A stretch of DNA of 64,000 nt. Source: Paraliobacillus zengyii. GTDB lineage: Bacteria; Bacillota; Bacilli; Bacillales; Amphibacillaceae. Both the position numbers and the translations under genes were made by a program. Where the stretch lies: positions 1,199,501 to 1,263,500 of the forward strand of contig NZ_CP029797.1 in assembly GCF_003268595.1 (NCBI RefSeq), read 5' to 3'. Each line of letters starts with the position of its first letter. Position 1 is the first letter of the stretch. The notes below the pieces were generated by a model. It was not told the origin of the DNA, did not search any database, and saw only the letters and a program-made list of their open reading frames with translations. Below are positions 43,749 to 51,864 of the stretch, in pieces.

Positions 43749-44177
43749 TTAGCCCCCTTTATTTGGTGGGTTTGTTGTAACATACGTTTGTGCAATAAAG
43801 TCGTGAATTGCACGTTTATCTTCTCTTAGCCCTACCATAAAGGCACTTACAATCAATCCTATTCCTAATGTTAGAATATAGGCTATTCCTGCAACTATAT
43901 CCCTTAATATCATTGTGCCAATTCCAACTTTTTCCCCATCGACTCTGACAATGCGATTTCCTGCCATTCTTCTACCTAATGTGTATCCATACCAGAAAAC
44001 AGGTATTATCAGGGCATAGATGAATCCTAATATATCAATCGGACGAAAATTAGTATCATTATAAAATTCTCCATATATAAGTAGCGAGATGAACCCTGTC
44101 ACTATAAATATAATAATTAAATCTAATATTCTTGCTACAAACCTATTCCCAAAACCTGCTGGATTATTAATATCCAT
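43749..44177 (-). CDS. RDD family membrane protein
   Basis: A 142-residue protein with the RDD-type start (AGFGNRFVARILDLIIIFIV), a second segment, RRMAGNRIVRVDGE, a third segment, and LREDKRAIHDFIAQTYV at the end. Three membrane segments. Function of the family is poorly known. ATG on the minus strand after AAAGGAG. A near-copy of its 3' end lies at 18390-18472. Confidence 0.87.
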   Translation of the reverse strand: MDINNPAGFGNRFVARILDLIIIFIVTGFISLLIYGEFYNDTNFRPIDILGFIYALIIPVFWYGYTLGRRMAGNRIVRVDGEKVGIGTMILRDIVAGIAYILTLGIGLIVSAFMVGLREDKRAIHDFIAQTYVTTNPPNKGG

Positions 44178-44220
44178 ACAAAAACTCCTTTCATGATCTT
44201 CTCTTAAACATTAAATACGC

Positions 44221-44736
44221 TTAATTATTGTTCTTGTTAAAGAAAAGTTGATTAGTGATGTATTCACGATTATCAATTTCAGTTATTATTTTGTTTTTCA
44301 ATTCATCATCAACATCACTATTGACCCAAATATTCACTTCTATTTCTTTTGTTTCTGTCAAAATTACTTCGACATTTACTTTTGTATATTCTGGTATGTA
44401 TTCCTGTACTATAGCTGTTACGTCTTCTATTGCCGTTTTTTTGAAACTTTCAAATTCGTATCCATCCGTAATTTGTTTATTCCCAATATTTTGCCCTACA
44501 TAGAATTGAATGTCTGGTTGATTTATTTCGTATGCTCGTGCCTGATAGGTATTATGGATAAGGTCATAGGAGATATCACTGATTATAAAATCACTTTGGT
44601 ATTCATTCTCTAAATGGTTTTCAAATTCCTTGTTGTATTTATATAAACTCTAGGGTGTTCCATAATTAAAAAAGAAAACAAAACTACCAATAAGGATGAA
44701 AGACACCCAAAAGATTTTGGATTTTAATAATTTCAC
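44221..44736 (-). pseudogene. Membrane-anchored protein interrupted by an in-frame TAG
   Basis: GTG at 44736 after AAGGAG starts VKLLKSKIFWVSFILIGSFV, one membrane anchor. Codon 29 is TAG (44650-44652). The same frame then continues about 142 codons (NEYQSDFIISDISYDLI, AIEDVTAIVQEYIPEYTKV, VEVILTETKEIEVNIWV) to TAA at 44221. One base change would give a 171-residue protein. Family not recognised. Confidence 0.65.
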
Positions 44737-44771
44737 TAAAATTCTCCTTTTTATCTTGGCTATATTGTCCT

Positions 44772-45068
44772 CTAAAATTCAGTGGGACCACTCATTTGGG
44801 ACATAAGTAAAGCAAAAACGAAAAATGCTCCACTTCCAAATGCGATAATTATCGCTAAAATCGCAATGGAGTTTTTTTCTGTATCTTTAAAAATAGCTAT
44901 AAAGCTAAAAATCAAAGATAAAATGATGGACAATGAAACAAGAAAAAAACCGAAATCAGGATGGATTCTTATTAGTCCATATATTAAAGCAAAGAAAAAT
45001 GGCATTGAAAATATGCTTAATAGTAATGACCAGTAGCTTATCCAAGAGAAATTTTTCAATTTAATCAC
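44772..45068 (-). CDS. Small membrane protein, unknown (98 aa)
   Basis: Three hydrophobic segments (YWSLLLSIFSMPFFFALIYG, FFLVSLSIILSLIFSFIAIF, IAILAIIIAFGSGAFFVFAL). ATG on the minus strand after GAGGAGTG. No family recognised. Confidence 0.62.
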   Translation of the reverse strand: MIKLKNFSWISYWSLLLSIFSMPFFFALIYGLIRIHPDFGFFLVSLSIILSLIFSFIAIFKDTEKNSIAILAIIIAFGSGAFFVFALLMSQMSGPTEF

Positions 45069-45088
45069 TCCTCAAATATTTAACTATT

Positions 45089-45148
45089 CTGCCTCCTTAG
45101 CATAAGGAACGAATGTCCTTATTAAACAATAGCACGCGTTTGTTCAAA
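45089..45148 (-). repeat. Array repeat in minus orientation
   Basis: On the minus strand: TTTGAACAAACGCGTGCTAT, TGTTTAATAAGG, then CGTTCCTTATGCTAAGGAGG. It follows a minus-strand gene and precedes another, so its orientation tracks that of the genes. Confidence 0.75.
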
Positions 45149-45152
45149 GAGT

Positions 45153-45428
45153 TTAGGCTTTATCCTTAAATGTTTTATAATATTCTTGTCCTAAGATTAT
45201 TAACCCTAATATAGTTAATAGAACTCCTACAATAAATGGAAAACCTAAAAATAAAGACTGTACAACTTCACTGCCATATTGCTCTGCTCCAAAAATTGCA
45301 TGCCATAATTTCGACTTACCAGACCATTCTGTTATATTAGTTGCGTAAATTGACCCAGCTAAAATAATTGTTAAAGTAACTAATAAGCCACCAAGCATTA
45401 TAAATCCACCAATTACAATCCTTTTCAT
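45153..45428 (-). CDS. Small membrane protein, unknown (91 aa)
   Basis: Two hydrophobic segments (IGGFIMLGGLLVTLTIILAG and LFLGFPFIVGVLLTILGLII) separated by a loop (TEWSGKSKLWHAIFGAEQ). GGGGGC lies before the ATG at 45428; the frame extends further upstream without a better start. Confidence 0.62.
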   Translation of the reverse strand: MKRIVIGGFIMLGGLLVTLTIILAGSIYATNITEWSGKSKLWHAIFGAEQYGSEVVQSLFLGFPFIVGVLLTILGLIILGQEYYKTFKDKA

Positions 45429-45495
45429 TATTTGCCCCCTTATTTTTATTGCCATCTTATTCTTCTTTACCTCAGCTAATTTCACTAAATTGCTC

Positions 45496-45609
45496 CGTAC
45501 AACAAGCAAATGTTCGTTAATGTTATTAGTCTATATACATCTTCGTGAGCATTAATAATACAAAGAGAAACCACGCTTAATAAAGTGGTATACGTAATAT
45601 TACACCCAT
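45496..45609 (-). repeat. Array repeat, minus orientation, degenerate
   Basis: On the minus strand an ATGGGTGTAATATTACG left part and a GCTTGTTGTACGGAGCA right part are visible, with a long AT-rich middle. Confidence 0.4.
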
Positions 45610-45610
45610 T

Positions 45611-45835
45611 TTAAAAAGGCGATCGTGTAAACCACCAAATTAAAAGTAATATAACTGCTACAATAAACCAAATAAATGCGATAACATATTTTCTTTCAGT
45701 CTTCTTCTTTCCAACATTAGCAGCGACTACACCACCAATTAAAGCAATAGTTATTGCTAACCAAGTCCAAAAAGTCATAGAAACCCAACCCATCTTTAAA
45801 TTTAATTCAACAAATTCATTGAATATTATTGCCAC
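45611..45835 (-). CDS. Small membrane protein, unknown (74 aa)
   Basis: Two hydrophobic segments (FWTWLAITIALIGGVVAANV and YVIAFIWFIVAVILLLIWW) joined by KKKTER. The start may be internal (MGWVSM), because the upstream Met lies inside the preceding repeat. Confidence 0.55.
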   Translation of the reverse strand: MAIIFNEFVELNLKMGWVSMTFWTWLAITIALIGGVVAANVGKKKTERKYVIAFIWFIVAVILLLIWWFTRSPF

Positions 45836-45887
45836 GTTAGTTCCATAAGAAATAGGAGCAGCGACATATTACCCGTTAGCTGAAGAA
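45830..45887 (-). repeat. Array repeat, minus orientation
   Basis: On the minus strand: CTTCTTCAGCTAACGGGTAA, GTCGCTGCTCCTATT, then CTTATGGAACTAACG. The TAA stop of the upstream gene is the TAA within GCTAACGGG. Confidence 0.7.
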
Positions 45888-46223
45888 GATATAAGCAACA
45901 ACACCTAAACTAAGCCAAGTAAATGTATCTAGTAATGAATAGTAGTATAACTTTTCCTCTTTCTTGTATAAAAATTGTTCTATGCTCATCAAAACGTCAA
46001 ATAATGCAAAAGCAATGGGCATTAGGATAAAAAGGTTTGCATTAGGAAATATAAATGGAATAGAAAGATAAACGATAATACCACAATAGAAAATCGTAGC
46101 GAATAATTTATTCTCATGCTGAATCCATCTAAAACCTCTTCTGGATATAGTTAACCTTTTCTTAATTGCTCTATTTATAAATATATAAATAATTATGATA
46201 ACGAATATAATTAAATATCCCAT
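45876..46223 (-). CDS. Four-helix membrane protein, DUF4181-like (115 aa)
   Basis: An N-terminal segment (YLIIFVIIIIYIFI), then KKRLTISRRGFRWIQHENKL, then three more segments (ATIFYCGIIVYLSIPFIF, LFILMPIAFALFDVLM, FTWLSLGVVAYIFF). The layout resembles DUF4181 proteins of Bacillus. Confidence in that family is low. The stop is supplied by the following array repeat. Confidence 0.5.
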   Translation of the reverse strand: MGYLIIFVIIIIYIFINRAIKKRLTISRRGFRWIQHENKLFATIFYCGIIVYLSIPFIFPNANLFILMPIAFALFDVLMSIEQFLYKKEEKLYYYSLLDTFTWLSLGVVAYIFFS

Positions 46224-46279
46224 GTATTAATACACCTCTTCTAACTTATAAACACGCCACTACAGTATGTTTCTCTATT

Positions 46280-46345
46280 GATATTAACCTGCCTTTTGCA
46301 GGATAGAAGCTATTGCATTTTCAATTACTTGTTTAGCTAGCTATT
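46280..46345 (-). repeat. Array repeat, minus orientation, degenerate
   Basis: On the minus strand: TAGCTAAACAAGTAATTG, ATGCAATAGCTTCTATCC, then GGCAGGTTAATATC. It lies between the NUDIX gene and the 45876 gene. Confidence 0.45.
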
Positions 46346-46820
46346 GCTCTGATTTGTTGAAGAATAACTCATTTTGTGAAAAGTGTATTTTAATTATATA
46401 CTGTGTTTTCTCAATTAAATTGAAAGGGAGTTTATTTAGTGCGAAAAACTTCAAATCTGTGCTCTCTCCATCATTTATAGATAATTCGCCACTTACATTA
46501 GAGGTTGTGTAAACAGCATTTACTCCAAATATTTCATCACCATTAGGGTATTTGAAGCATTCTTTTTCTCCAGACAAAATATCAACAAATTCTATGTCTT
46601 TAGCCTTTAAGCCAGTCTCTTCATATAGTTCTCTTATAGCCGTTTCCTCTAAACTTTCTCCATACTCCATAACACCTCCAGGAAATCCCCATTTGTTAAT
46701 ATCAGAACGCTGTTGGAGTAAAGTTTCTCCTTTTTTGTTAAAAACAACAACTGTTGCTCCAGCTACAAAGAGAGGCTGCGTTCCAATAAGTTTTCGCATA
46801 TCTTTTATATAACTACCCAC
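46341..46820 (-). CDS. NUDIX hydrolase
   Basis: A 159-residue enzyme with the complete Nudix box: GGVMEYGESLEETAIRELYE followed by ETGL. The N-terminal strands (PLFVAGATVVVFNKKGETLL) and QQRSDINKWGFPGG are typical. It hydrolyses nucleoside diphosphates linked to another group; the substrate is unknown. It is the last gene of the array region and the only intact NUDIX in it. The 250-bp gap to its right holds no other gene. Confidence 0.88.
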   Translation of the reverse strand: MGSYIKDMRKLIGTQPLFVAGATVVVFNKKGETLLQQRSDINKWGFPGGVMEYGESLEETAIRELYEETGLKAKDIEFVDILSGEKECFKYPNGDEIFGVNAVYTTSNVSGELSINDGESTDLKFFALNKLPFNLIEKTQYIIKIHFSQNELFFNKSEQ

Positions 46821-47071
46821 ATAATAACCTCATCTCTTTAATTCTTTAAGTAACCTGCTGTGTTCGTAGTATAAGGTTAACCAGATTTTTAGTTTTAGAA
46901 AAATTCTTAACAAACTCTATACTCATTTTAACATAAAAACCCATATCCTTTTTCATAACAACTAGATTTTTCCATCCTGAACAGTCCTTTCGTTGTATCA
47001 TTGATTAAATTTTTGTTAGAGTAATAATGTACATAATTAAGTAGAAAGCGAATTAAAAAGGAGGGTTGAAA

Positions 47072-47419
47072 ATGGAATGGTATGTAAAAGTAATAAAAAA
47101 GTATGCAGAGTTTAGTGGGAGATCAAGACGGACAGAATACTGGATTTTTACATTATTCAATACAATTATTGGAATTATCCTTACAAGTTTACAATCAATC
47201 AGTGAATTATTTGTTGTCTTAACCGTGTTATATTCTCTATTTGTTTTAATACCAGGTATAGCAGTTACCGTGCGTAGACTTCATGACATTGGTAGAAGCG
47301 GTTTTTGGATTTTGATTAGCTTTATCCCGATTATTGGTTCTATTATCTTATTTGTATTCACTTTACTAGATAGTGAACAAGGCGAGAATAGATACGGACC
47401 CAATCCTAAATTTGAATAA
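47072..47419 (+). CDS. DUF805 family membrane protein
   Basis: About 115 residues. KYAEFSGRSRRTEYWIFTLF is the family signature, followed by three membrane segments and VTVRRLHDIGRSGFWILISF. AAGGAGGG lies seven bases before the ATG at 47072. Function unknown. Confidence 0.88.
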   Translation: MEWYVKVIKKYAEFSGRSRRTEYWIFTLFNTIIGIILTSLQSISELFVVLTVLYSLFVLIPGIAVTVRRLHDIGRSGFWILISFIPIIGSIILFVFTLLDSEQGENRYGPNPKFE

Positions 47420-47435
47420 TTTATTTTTTTTAGAA

Positions 47436-47480
47436 AAAATCAAAGCCGATCTTCCAACTAGGGAGATCGGCTTTGATTTT
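47436..47480 (+). terminator. Rho-independent terminator of the DUF805 gene
   Basis: A 17-bp stem, AAAATCAAAGCCGATCT with its complement, and a T-rich 3' side. Confidence 0.85.
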
Positions 47481-47555
47481 ATATTATTATAAATTGCAGA
47501 TGAGAGAGTATTTAGTGGTTTTCTTTTTCCTCAAAAATAAAATTTTGAATTGTAG

Positions 47556-47620
47556 TTGACTTCTGAGGTGTATTAACCATATAATACAGATATAAATAGT
47601 GTATGAACTAATTAATACAC
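47556..47620 (+). promoter_or_regulatory. Promoter and operator of the GntR/ABC operon
   Basis: TTGACT (47556-47561), an 18-base spacer and TATAAT (47580-47585). Just downstream, GTGTAT, ten bases, ATACAC (47599-47620) is an inverted repeat of the kind bound by YtrA-type GntR proteins. Autorepression is the expected logic. Confidence 0.65.
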
Positions 47621-47667
47621 ACACTTCAAAAGTGGATTGCATAAAAGCGTGTATAGGAGTTGTTTTG

Positions 47668-48042
47668 ATGAATGTGAAGCTGAATAATCGTGATCCAGTC
47701 TATTTACAAATTGTTCGGTATTTTAAAGAGAAAATTGCAATTGGTGAATTCGAACCTGGTGATGAAATACCATCAAGACGCGAGTTGGCTGGTCGGATGA
47801 AAATTAATCCCAATACCGCACAACGAGCGTATAAGGAAATGGAGGAACAGGGATTGATTTATACGGAAAAGAATCTTCCAAGTAAAATCACGACAGACCA
47901 AAAGACACTAGGTATGGTGAGAGAAGAATTGCTGGTGGAAGCTGTGGATACGTTTGTAACATCGGTTCGAGCGATTAATGTTCCAGTAGATGAATTACTT
48001 GATCTGGTTAAATCTAAGTACACGGATGATGAGGAGGCGTAA
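47668..48042 (+). CDS. GntR family transcriptional regulator, YtrA subfamily
   Basis: About 124 residues: a winged HTH (NNRDPVYLQIVRYFKEKI, then IPSRRELAGRMKINPNTAQR) and a short C-terminal helical part, as in the YtrA group that controls ABC transporters. TAGGAG precedes the ATG at 47668. It is the first gene of a four-gene operon and likely autorepresses. Confidence 0.88.
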   Translation: MNVKLNNRDPVYLQIVRYFKEKIAIGEFEPGDEIPSRRELAGRMKINPNTAQRAYKEMEEQGLIYTEKNLPSKITTDQKTLGMVREELLVEAVDTFVTSVRAINVPVDELLDLVKSKYTDDEEA

Positions 48043-48044
48043 GT

Positions 48045-48734
48045 ATGATTGAAGTTAAAGGGATCGAGAAGAAGTATGGGAGAAAGAAAATATTAAAAGA
48101 CGTGTCTTTTACAGCGAACAAGGGTGAAATTACGTGTTTGATTGGAATAAATGGAGTAGGAAAAACAACGATTTTAAATGCAATTATGGCGCTAACACCT
48201 ATTAACAAAGGGCAGATTTTAATTGACGGAGAACCGCTAGATAAAAACTCCTTTGAGAAAATCACCTTTATTCCAGATGCAATTACAATGCTTCCGCATA
48301 TGACGATTGCAGAGACAATGGATTTTATGAATGACTTTTATACATCTTGGAATCAAGATCGTGCAACGGAATTACTAGGTTTTTTTCGACTAAATAAAGA
48401 AGAGAGAATTTCAACCTTATCCAAAGGAAACACAGCAAAAGTTAATCTGTTACTCGGTTTAGCGCTTGATGTCGACTATGTATTAATGGACGAACCATTT
48501 TCCGGTATTGACATGTTCAGTCGAGAAGAAATTGCCAATGTTTTCACGAGTCATTTAATTGAGGGACGCGGGGTTATCATTACGACACATGAAGTAGGGG
48601 ATATTGAACATTTAATCGATAAAGTTGTCTTACTGGATAACGGCTGTGTCACAAAGGAATTTAATGCGGAAGAAGCACGTGAAGACGAAGGGAAATCTGT
48701 CATTGATGTGATGAGAGAGGTGTATCAAAGATGA
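48045..48734 (+). CDS. ABC transporter ATP-binding protein
   Basis: A 229-residue ATPase with Walker A GINGVGKTT, a signature region around STLSKGNTAKVNLL (a variant of LSGGQ), Walker B YVLMDEP and the switch TTHEVGD. It starts three bases after the GntR stop. It pairs with the permease that follows. The non-canonical signature SKGN occurs in YtrB-like exporters. Confidence 0.9.
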   Translation: MIEVKGIEKKYGRKKILKDVSFTANKGEITCLIGINGVGKTTILNAIMALTPINKGQILIDGEPLDKNSFEKITFIPDAITMLPHMTIAETMDFMNDFYTSWNQDRATELLGFFRLNKEERISTLSKGNTAKVNLLLGLALDVDYVLMDEPFSGIDMFSREEIANVFTSHLIEGRGVIITTHEVGDIEHLIDKVVLLDNGCVTKEFNAEEAREDEGKSVIDVMREVYQR

Positions 48735-49561
48735 AGAATTATTTAAAGCTCGTTAACTTTGAATTTAACCGTGTGGTAAAATTATTTGCCGTATTATTAG
48801 GGATCACGTTTGTTGCACAGATGGCTGGGGTGTTTTTTCAGTCAAGAAAGTATCTTGATCAGGCGAATGAACAAATCTATGAATTGATGATCCCGAAAGA
48901 ACAGTTTTTAGCAGACTTTGGCCAGATGAGTTTTATTGATGTTATTAATAGTTTATGGTTCTTGGGGCCAATTGCATTATGTGCGGCAGGGGTAGGATTC
49001 TATATCTTTCTGATTTGGTACCGTGATTGGTTTGGCAAAAATACCTTTATCTACCGTTTATTAATGCTACCAACAACAAGATTGAATATCCTTTATGCCA
49101 AACTTACGGTGATTTTAACGATGACACTCGGTTTGGTTGCCTTTCAACTTATTATTTTACCAATCGAAATGATGCTTCATAAAGGCATGGTAACAGATGA
49201 ATTTCGCTTGGATATGAGTTTGACAGAAATTTTGGCAAGTACTGGATTAAACATCATTATTCCACAAAGTCTCACACAATTCTTTATACATTATGGATCA
49301 GGGATAATGGCAGTTAGTGTTCTTTTTACCGCGATTTTATTGGAAAGAAGTTTTAAGTGGAAAGGAATCCTCGCAGGAATCGTATACGGTGCGCTTGCAG
49401 TAGGCGTATTTATATCGCCATTGCTTTTACAGGACTTAGTATTAGATGGATTCTTCTATCCAATTGAATTGTTTGTTATTGAAATTGTTCTGGTTTTGAT
49501 TGTTATCATAGTATCTGTTTGGCTGAGCGGATTCTTATTGAAGAAAAAAATCACGGTATAA
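48731..49561 (+). CDS. ABC-2 type permease
   Basis: A 276-residue membrane protein with about six segments (LFAVLLGITFVAQMAGVFF, FLGPIALCAAGVGFYIFLI, LTVILTMTLGLVAFQLIIL). ATGA overlap with the ATPase gene indicates coupled translation. Confidence 0.85.
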   Translation: MKNYLKLVNFEFNRVVKLFAVLLGITFVAQMAGVFFQSRKYLDQANEQIYELMIPKEQFLADFGQMSFIDVINSLWFLGPIALCAAGVGFYIFLIWYRDWFGKNTFIYRLLMLPTTRLNILYAKLTVILTMTLGLVAFQLIILPIEMMLHKGMVTDEFRLDMSLTEILASTGLNIIIPQSLTQFFIHYGSGIMAVSVLFTAILLERSFKWKGILAGIVYGALAVGVFISPLLLQDLVLDGFFYPIELFVIEIVLVLIVIIVSVWLSGFLLKKKITV

Positions 49562-49573
49562 GGAGTGAGTAAA

Positions 49574-50791
49574 ATGAAAAAGTACTGGAAATTAATTTCC
49601 ACCACAGCTATTATTGTACTAAGTATAGGAACGTTTTATGTGAACGTTGCTTTGTCAGCGGAACAATTCCCGACGTTTGTGATTAAAACGGTAAGCGGTG
49701 ATAAAGCTGAGATAAAGCCATTGGTGTTGCAGGGATATTACGAGGAAACTAATAGTTATGTTAGCAATAACTTAACTATCACAACAGAAGGGTCTACATA
49801 CATGGGCTATACCTTTCTAGATCAATTGATTGGACAGCCAGATGTGATGATCGAGGAATTACAGGAAGAGTATCGAGGCTTTATGCGTGGTAAAACGACC
49901 TGGATAGATTTGTTTTATGAGGATGAGCAGTATTTAGCTTATGGAGATGTAAGTTATAAGATGGGTTCCATGCGCTTAAGTGATTTTAAGTTTGATGTTT
50001 CTCTTTTAAATAAAAAAGATGTGGACACGAATGCCTTCACCTTAGAGGTTCCTAATGGTGAAAATTTAGAATATATGTCTGTTGATAGTGTTCAACTAAA
50101 TGGTAATGAGCTAACCCTAATTACTCAAAATTCGATCCTGAAAAATGATGAGTACTATGATGAAAAACATATTTACACGATTAATATAGATGATCAAGCG
50201 ATAAGTAGTCATGAAGAACTTTACCAGGTTACACAAGGCGACGGTAATACGTACACTAATGTCCAATTGGTTGAAACAAGTCCTACCAATACGAATGAAC
50301 ATATTATTCTTTTGAAAACAGAAGAAGAAATGATGGAAGAAATGGAATCTTCTAGAACAGTAGAAATGAATCAAGAAATCATTTCCTATAATCTAGTAAC
50401 GAAAGAAAGAGAAACCATTGATGTACCAGAATTAAATTTAGAGGAGAACCAACTTAGCTTCTTTGAAGGTTCGACGCTTTATTTTACAAAAGTAGCCGAA
50501 CAGGAACTGGTAGTCACTCCTTATAATTTAATGGATGAGCAAGTAGGCCAGGCAATAACTCTACCACTATCTAGTGACAATGAGGAAGGTGTTCAACCCC
50601 CAATGATCATGGTGAATAATGGTAAAATCTATGTGGCGGAATCACAGATGAACAAGGATCTTGATGCTAATGTAGTCGTTGCAGACTTGAACACTGGTGA
50701 AACACTTTTTGAAGGCCAAATTGCTTTAGAAGATTCCTCTGAAGAAATAGGAAATTATGAATTATATATTCATGAAATAGTATTGAGATAA
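49574..50791 (+). CDS. Membrane-anchored extracytoplasmic protein of the ABC operon
   Basis: About 405 residues with one N-terminal hydrophobic anchor (LISTTAIIVLSIGTFYVNVA) and a large, acidic, beta-rich outer domain (for example GMSLRLSDFKF-like stretches and EEGVQPPMIMVNNGKIYVAE). AAGGAG is eight bases before the ATG at 49574. It is probably an accessory or sensor part of the ABC system. No family recognised. Confidence 0.65.
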   Translation: MKKYWKLISTTAIIVLSIGTFYVNVALSAEQFPTFVIKTVSGDKAEIKPLVLQGYYEETNSYVSNNLTITTEGSTYMGYTFLDQLIGQPDVMIEELQEEYRGFMRGKTTWIDLFYEDEQYLAYGDVSYKMGSMRLSDFKFDVSLLNKKDVDTNAFTLEVPNGENLEYMSVDSVQLNGNELTLITQNSILKNDEYYDEKHIYTINIDDQAISSHEELYQVTQGDGNTYTNVQLVETSPTNTNEHIILLKTEEEMMEEMESSRTVEMNQEIISYNLVTKERETIDVPELNLEENQLSFFEGSTLYFTKVAEQELVVTPYNLMDEQVGQAITLPLSSDNEEGVQPPMIMVNNGKIYVAESQMNKDLDANVVVADLNTGETLFEGQIALEDSSEEIGNYELYIHEIVLR

Positions 50792-50875
50792 AATTGAAAG
50801 GCAAGTCATGCTTTTTTGTAACCGAGATAAGCTTCTAATAAAATCAAACTTTCTAGAATGAGGAGAGGGCTTTAT

Positions 50876-51418
50876 ATGAAAACAATAGTAAATCACTCCT
50901 ACTTTCTAGGAAGTGTTGATCAACATATGACGGAGAAAAAAATAAATGAGCTTTATGTAGAATATAAGAACAGGGTTTACAGACTGGCACTATCTTATGT
51001 AAAAGATAGCTATCTAGCAGAGGACCTTTCCCATGAAATTCTTGTTAAATGTTATATAAAACGCGAAAAATTCAAAGGAGATTGTTCTTTTCATTCTTGG
51101 ATAAATAAAGTTGCAAGTAATCACTGCATTGACTTTTTGAGGAAAAATTATCGTCACCAGGATTTGCTTCAGGAGAACCTAGAGCTATTTACTAGTGATG
51201 TAATTTGTTCGCCTGAATCTGAAGCAATAACAAACTGTGATCATGAAGAAATTAGAAACAATCTAAGACAGCTATCCTCGAAATATAGGGAGGTTATTGT
51301 TCTCTATTACTTTAAACAATTATCGTTGAAAGAAATAGCTGATCAATTAAATTTAAATCTATCAACTGTAAAAACACGCTTGTTTAGAGCGAAGAAGATG
51401 TTGAAGGATATGTATTAA
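50876..51418 (+). CDS. ECF-type RNA polymerase sigma factor
   Basis: About 180 residues. Region 2 (YVEYKNRVYRLALSYVKDSY, AEDLSHEILVKCY, FHSWINKVASNHCIDFLRK) and region 4 (LSSKYREVIVLYYFKQLSLK, LNLNLSTVKTRLFRAKKML) are complete. GGAGAGGG lies before the ATG at 50876. No anti-sigma factor gene follows, which is unusual for the group. Confidence 0.9.
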   Translation: MKTIVNHSYFLGSVDQHMTEKKINELYVEYKNRVYRLALSYVKDSYLAEDLSHEILVKCYIKREKFKGDCSFHSWINKVASNHCIDFLRKNYRHQDLLQENLELFTSDVICSPESEAITNCDHEEIRNNLRQLSSKYREVIVLYYFKQLSLKEIADQLNLNLSTVKTRLFRAKKMLKDMY

Positions 51419-51429
51419 TGGATGGGAAG

Positions 51430-51600
51430 TAGGGGACGGACGGACCCAGTGAAAAAATAGTCTATTTTCGGGGTACTTAAATGTCTCAGCACACGACAAA
51501 CGTGGTTTAGAAGCGATTCTATGACCACGTTTTTTAATTGCATTTTTTCACTTTGAAAAAGTTGGACTTTATCATCGGTCCCGAACCGTCCCCTGTTCCC
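51430..51600. repeat. Inverted-repeat (MITE-like) intergenic element
   Basis: Ends GGGGACGG and CCGTCCCC with inner matching parts (CGGACCCAGTGAAAAAAT against ATTTTTTCACT and CGGTCCCG). A second hairpin (CGTGGT / ACCACG) lies inside. Such GGGGACGG repeats are common between Bacillaceae genes. The 51601-51864 remainder holds no gene that I can support. Confidence 0.6.
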
Positions 51601-51864
51601 TGAAACAAAAATATGAAATTATTGTTAATTTAGTTTGCAATGCTATGTAAGGGTTTACCTTCATAATAGTGCACTTTGCGTAGGATTAAGGTTAATCGTT
51701 AGACCTTAAACCATGTATGAATCGTGCACTGTTCTGTTTCGAACCATGTCGAAGAAATTAATATTTTCTTTACAATAAACGCGTTGATTAAAAATTTTTA
51801 AACGACTAATATTGATTAGAAATATTTGTAATAAAATTAGGGATGAAAAATGGAGGAATAGCAA

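Noticed and set aside
44248..44613. Plus-strand 121-residue frame
   Set aside because: It is the antisense shadow of the minus-strand gene with the in-frame TAG (44221-44736), whose protein-like continuation is far more convincing.
20700..46820. CRISPR array
   Set aside because: The repeats are separated by genes of 200-900 bp, are themselves variable, and no cas gene is present.
20700..46820. Calling the region a true integron
   Set aside because: No tyrosine integrase or attI is visible, the arms are longer than the 7-base attC core sites, and only some copies fit GTTRRRY. Kept as an architectural resemblance.
20700..46820. Repeats as simple Rho-independent terminators
   Set aside because: The hairpins are AT-rich, lack T runs, come in two halves with conserved loops, and also occur upstream of genes.
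50117..50374. Minus-strand frame within the ABC operon accessory gene
   Set aside because: A Cys/His/Phe-rich shadow frame without a start signal.
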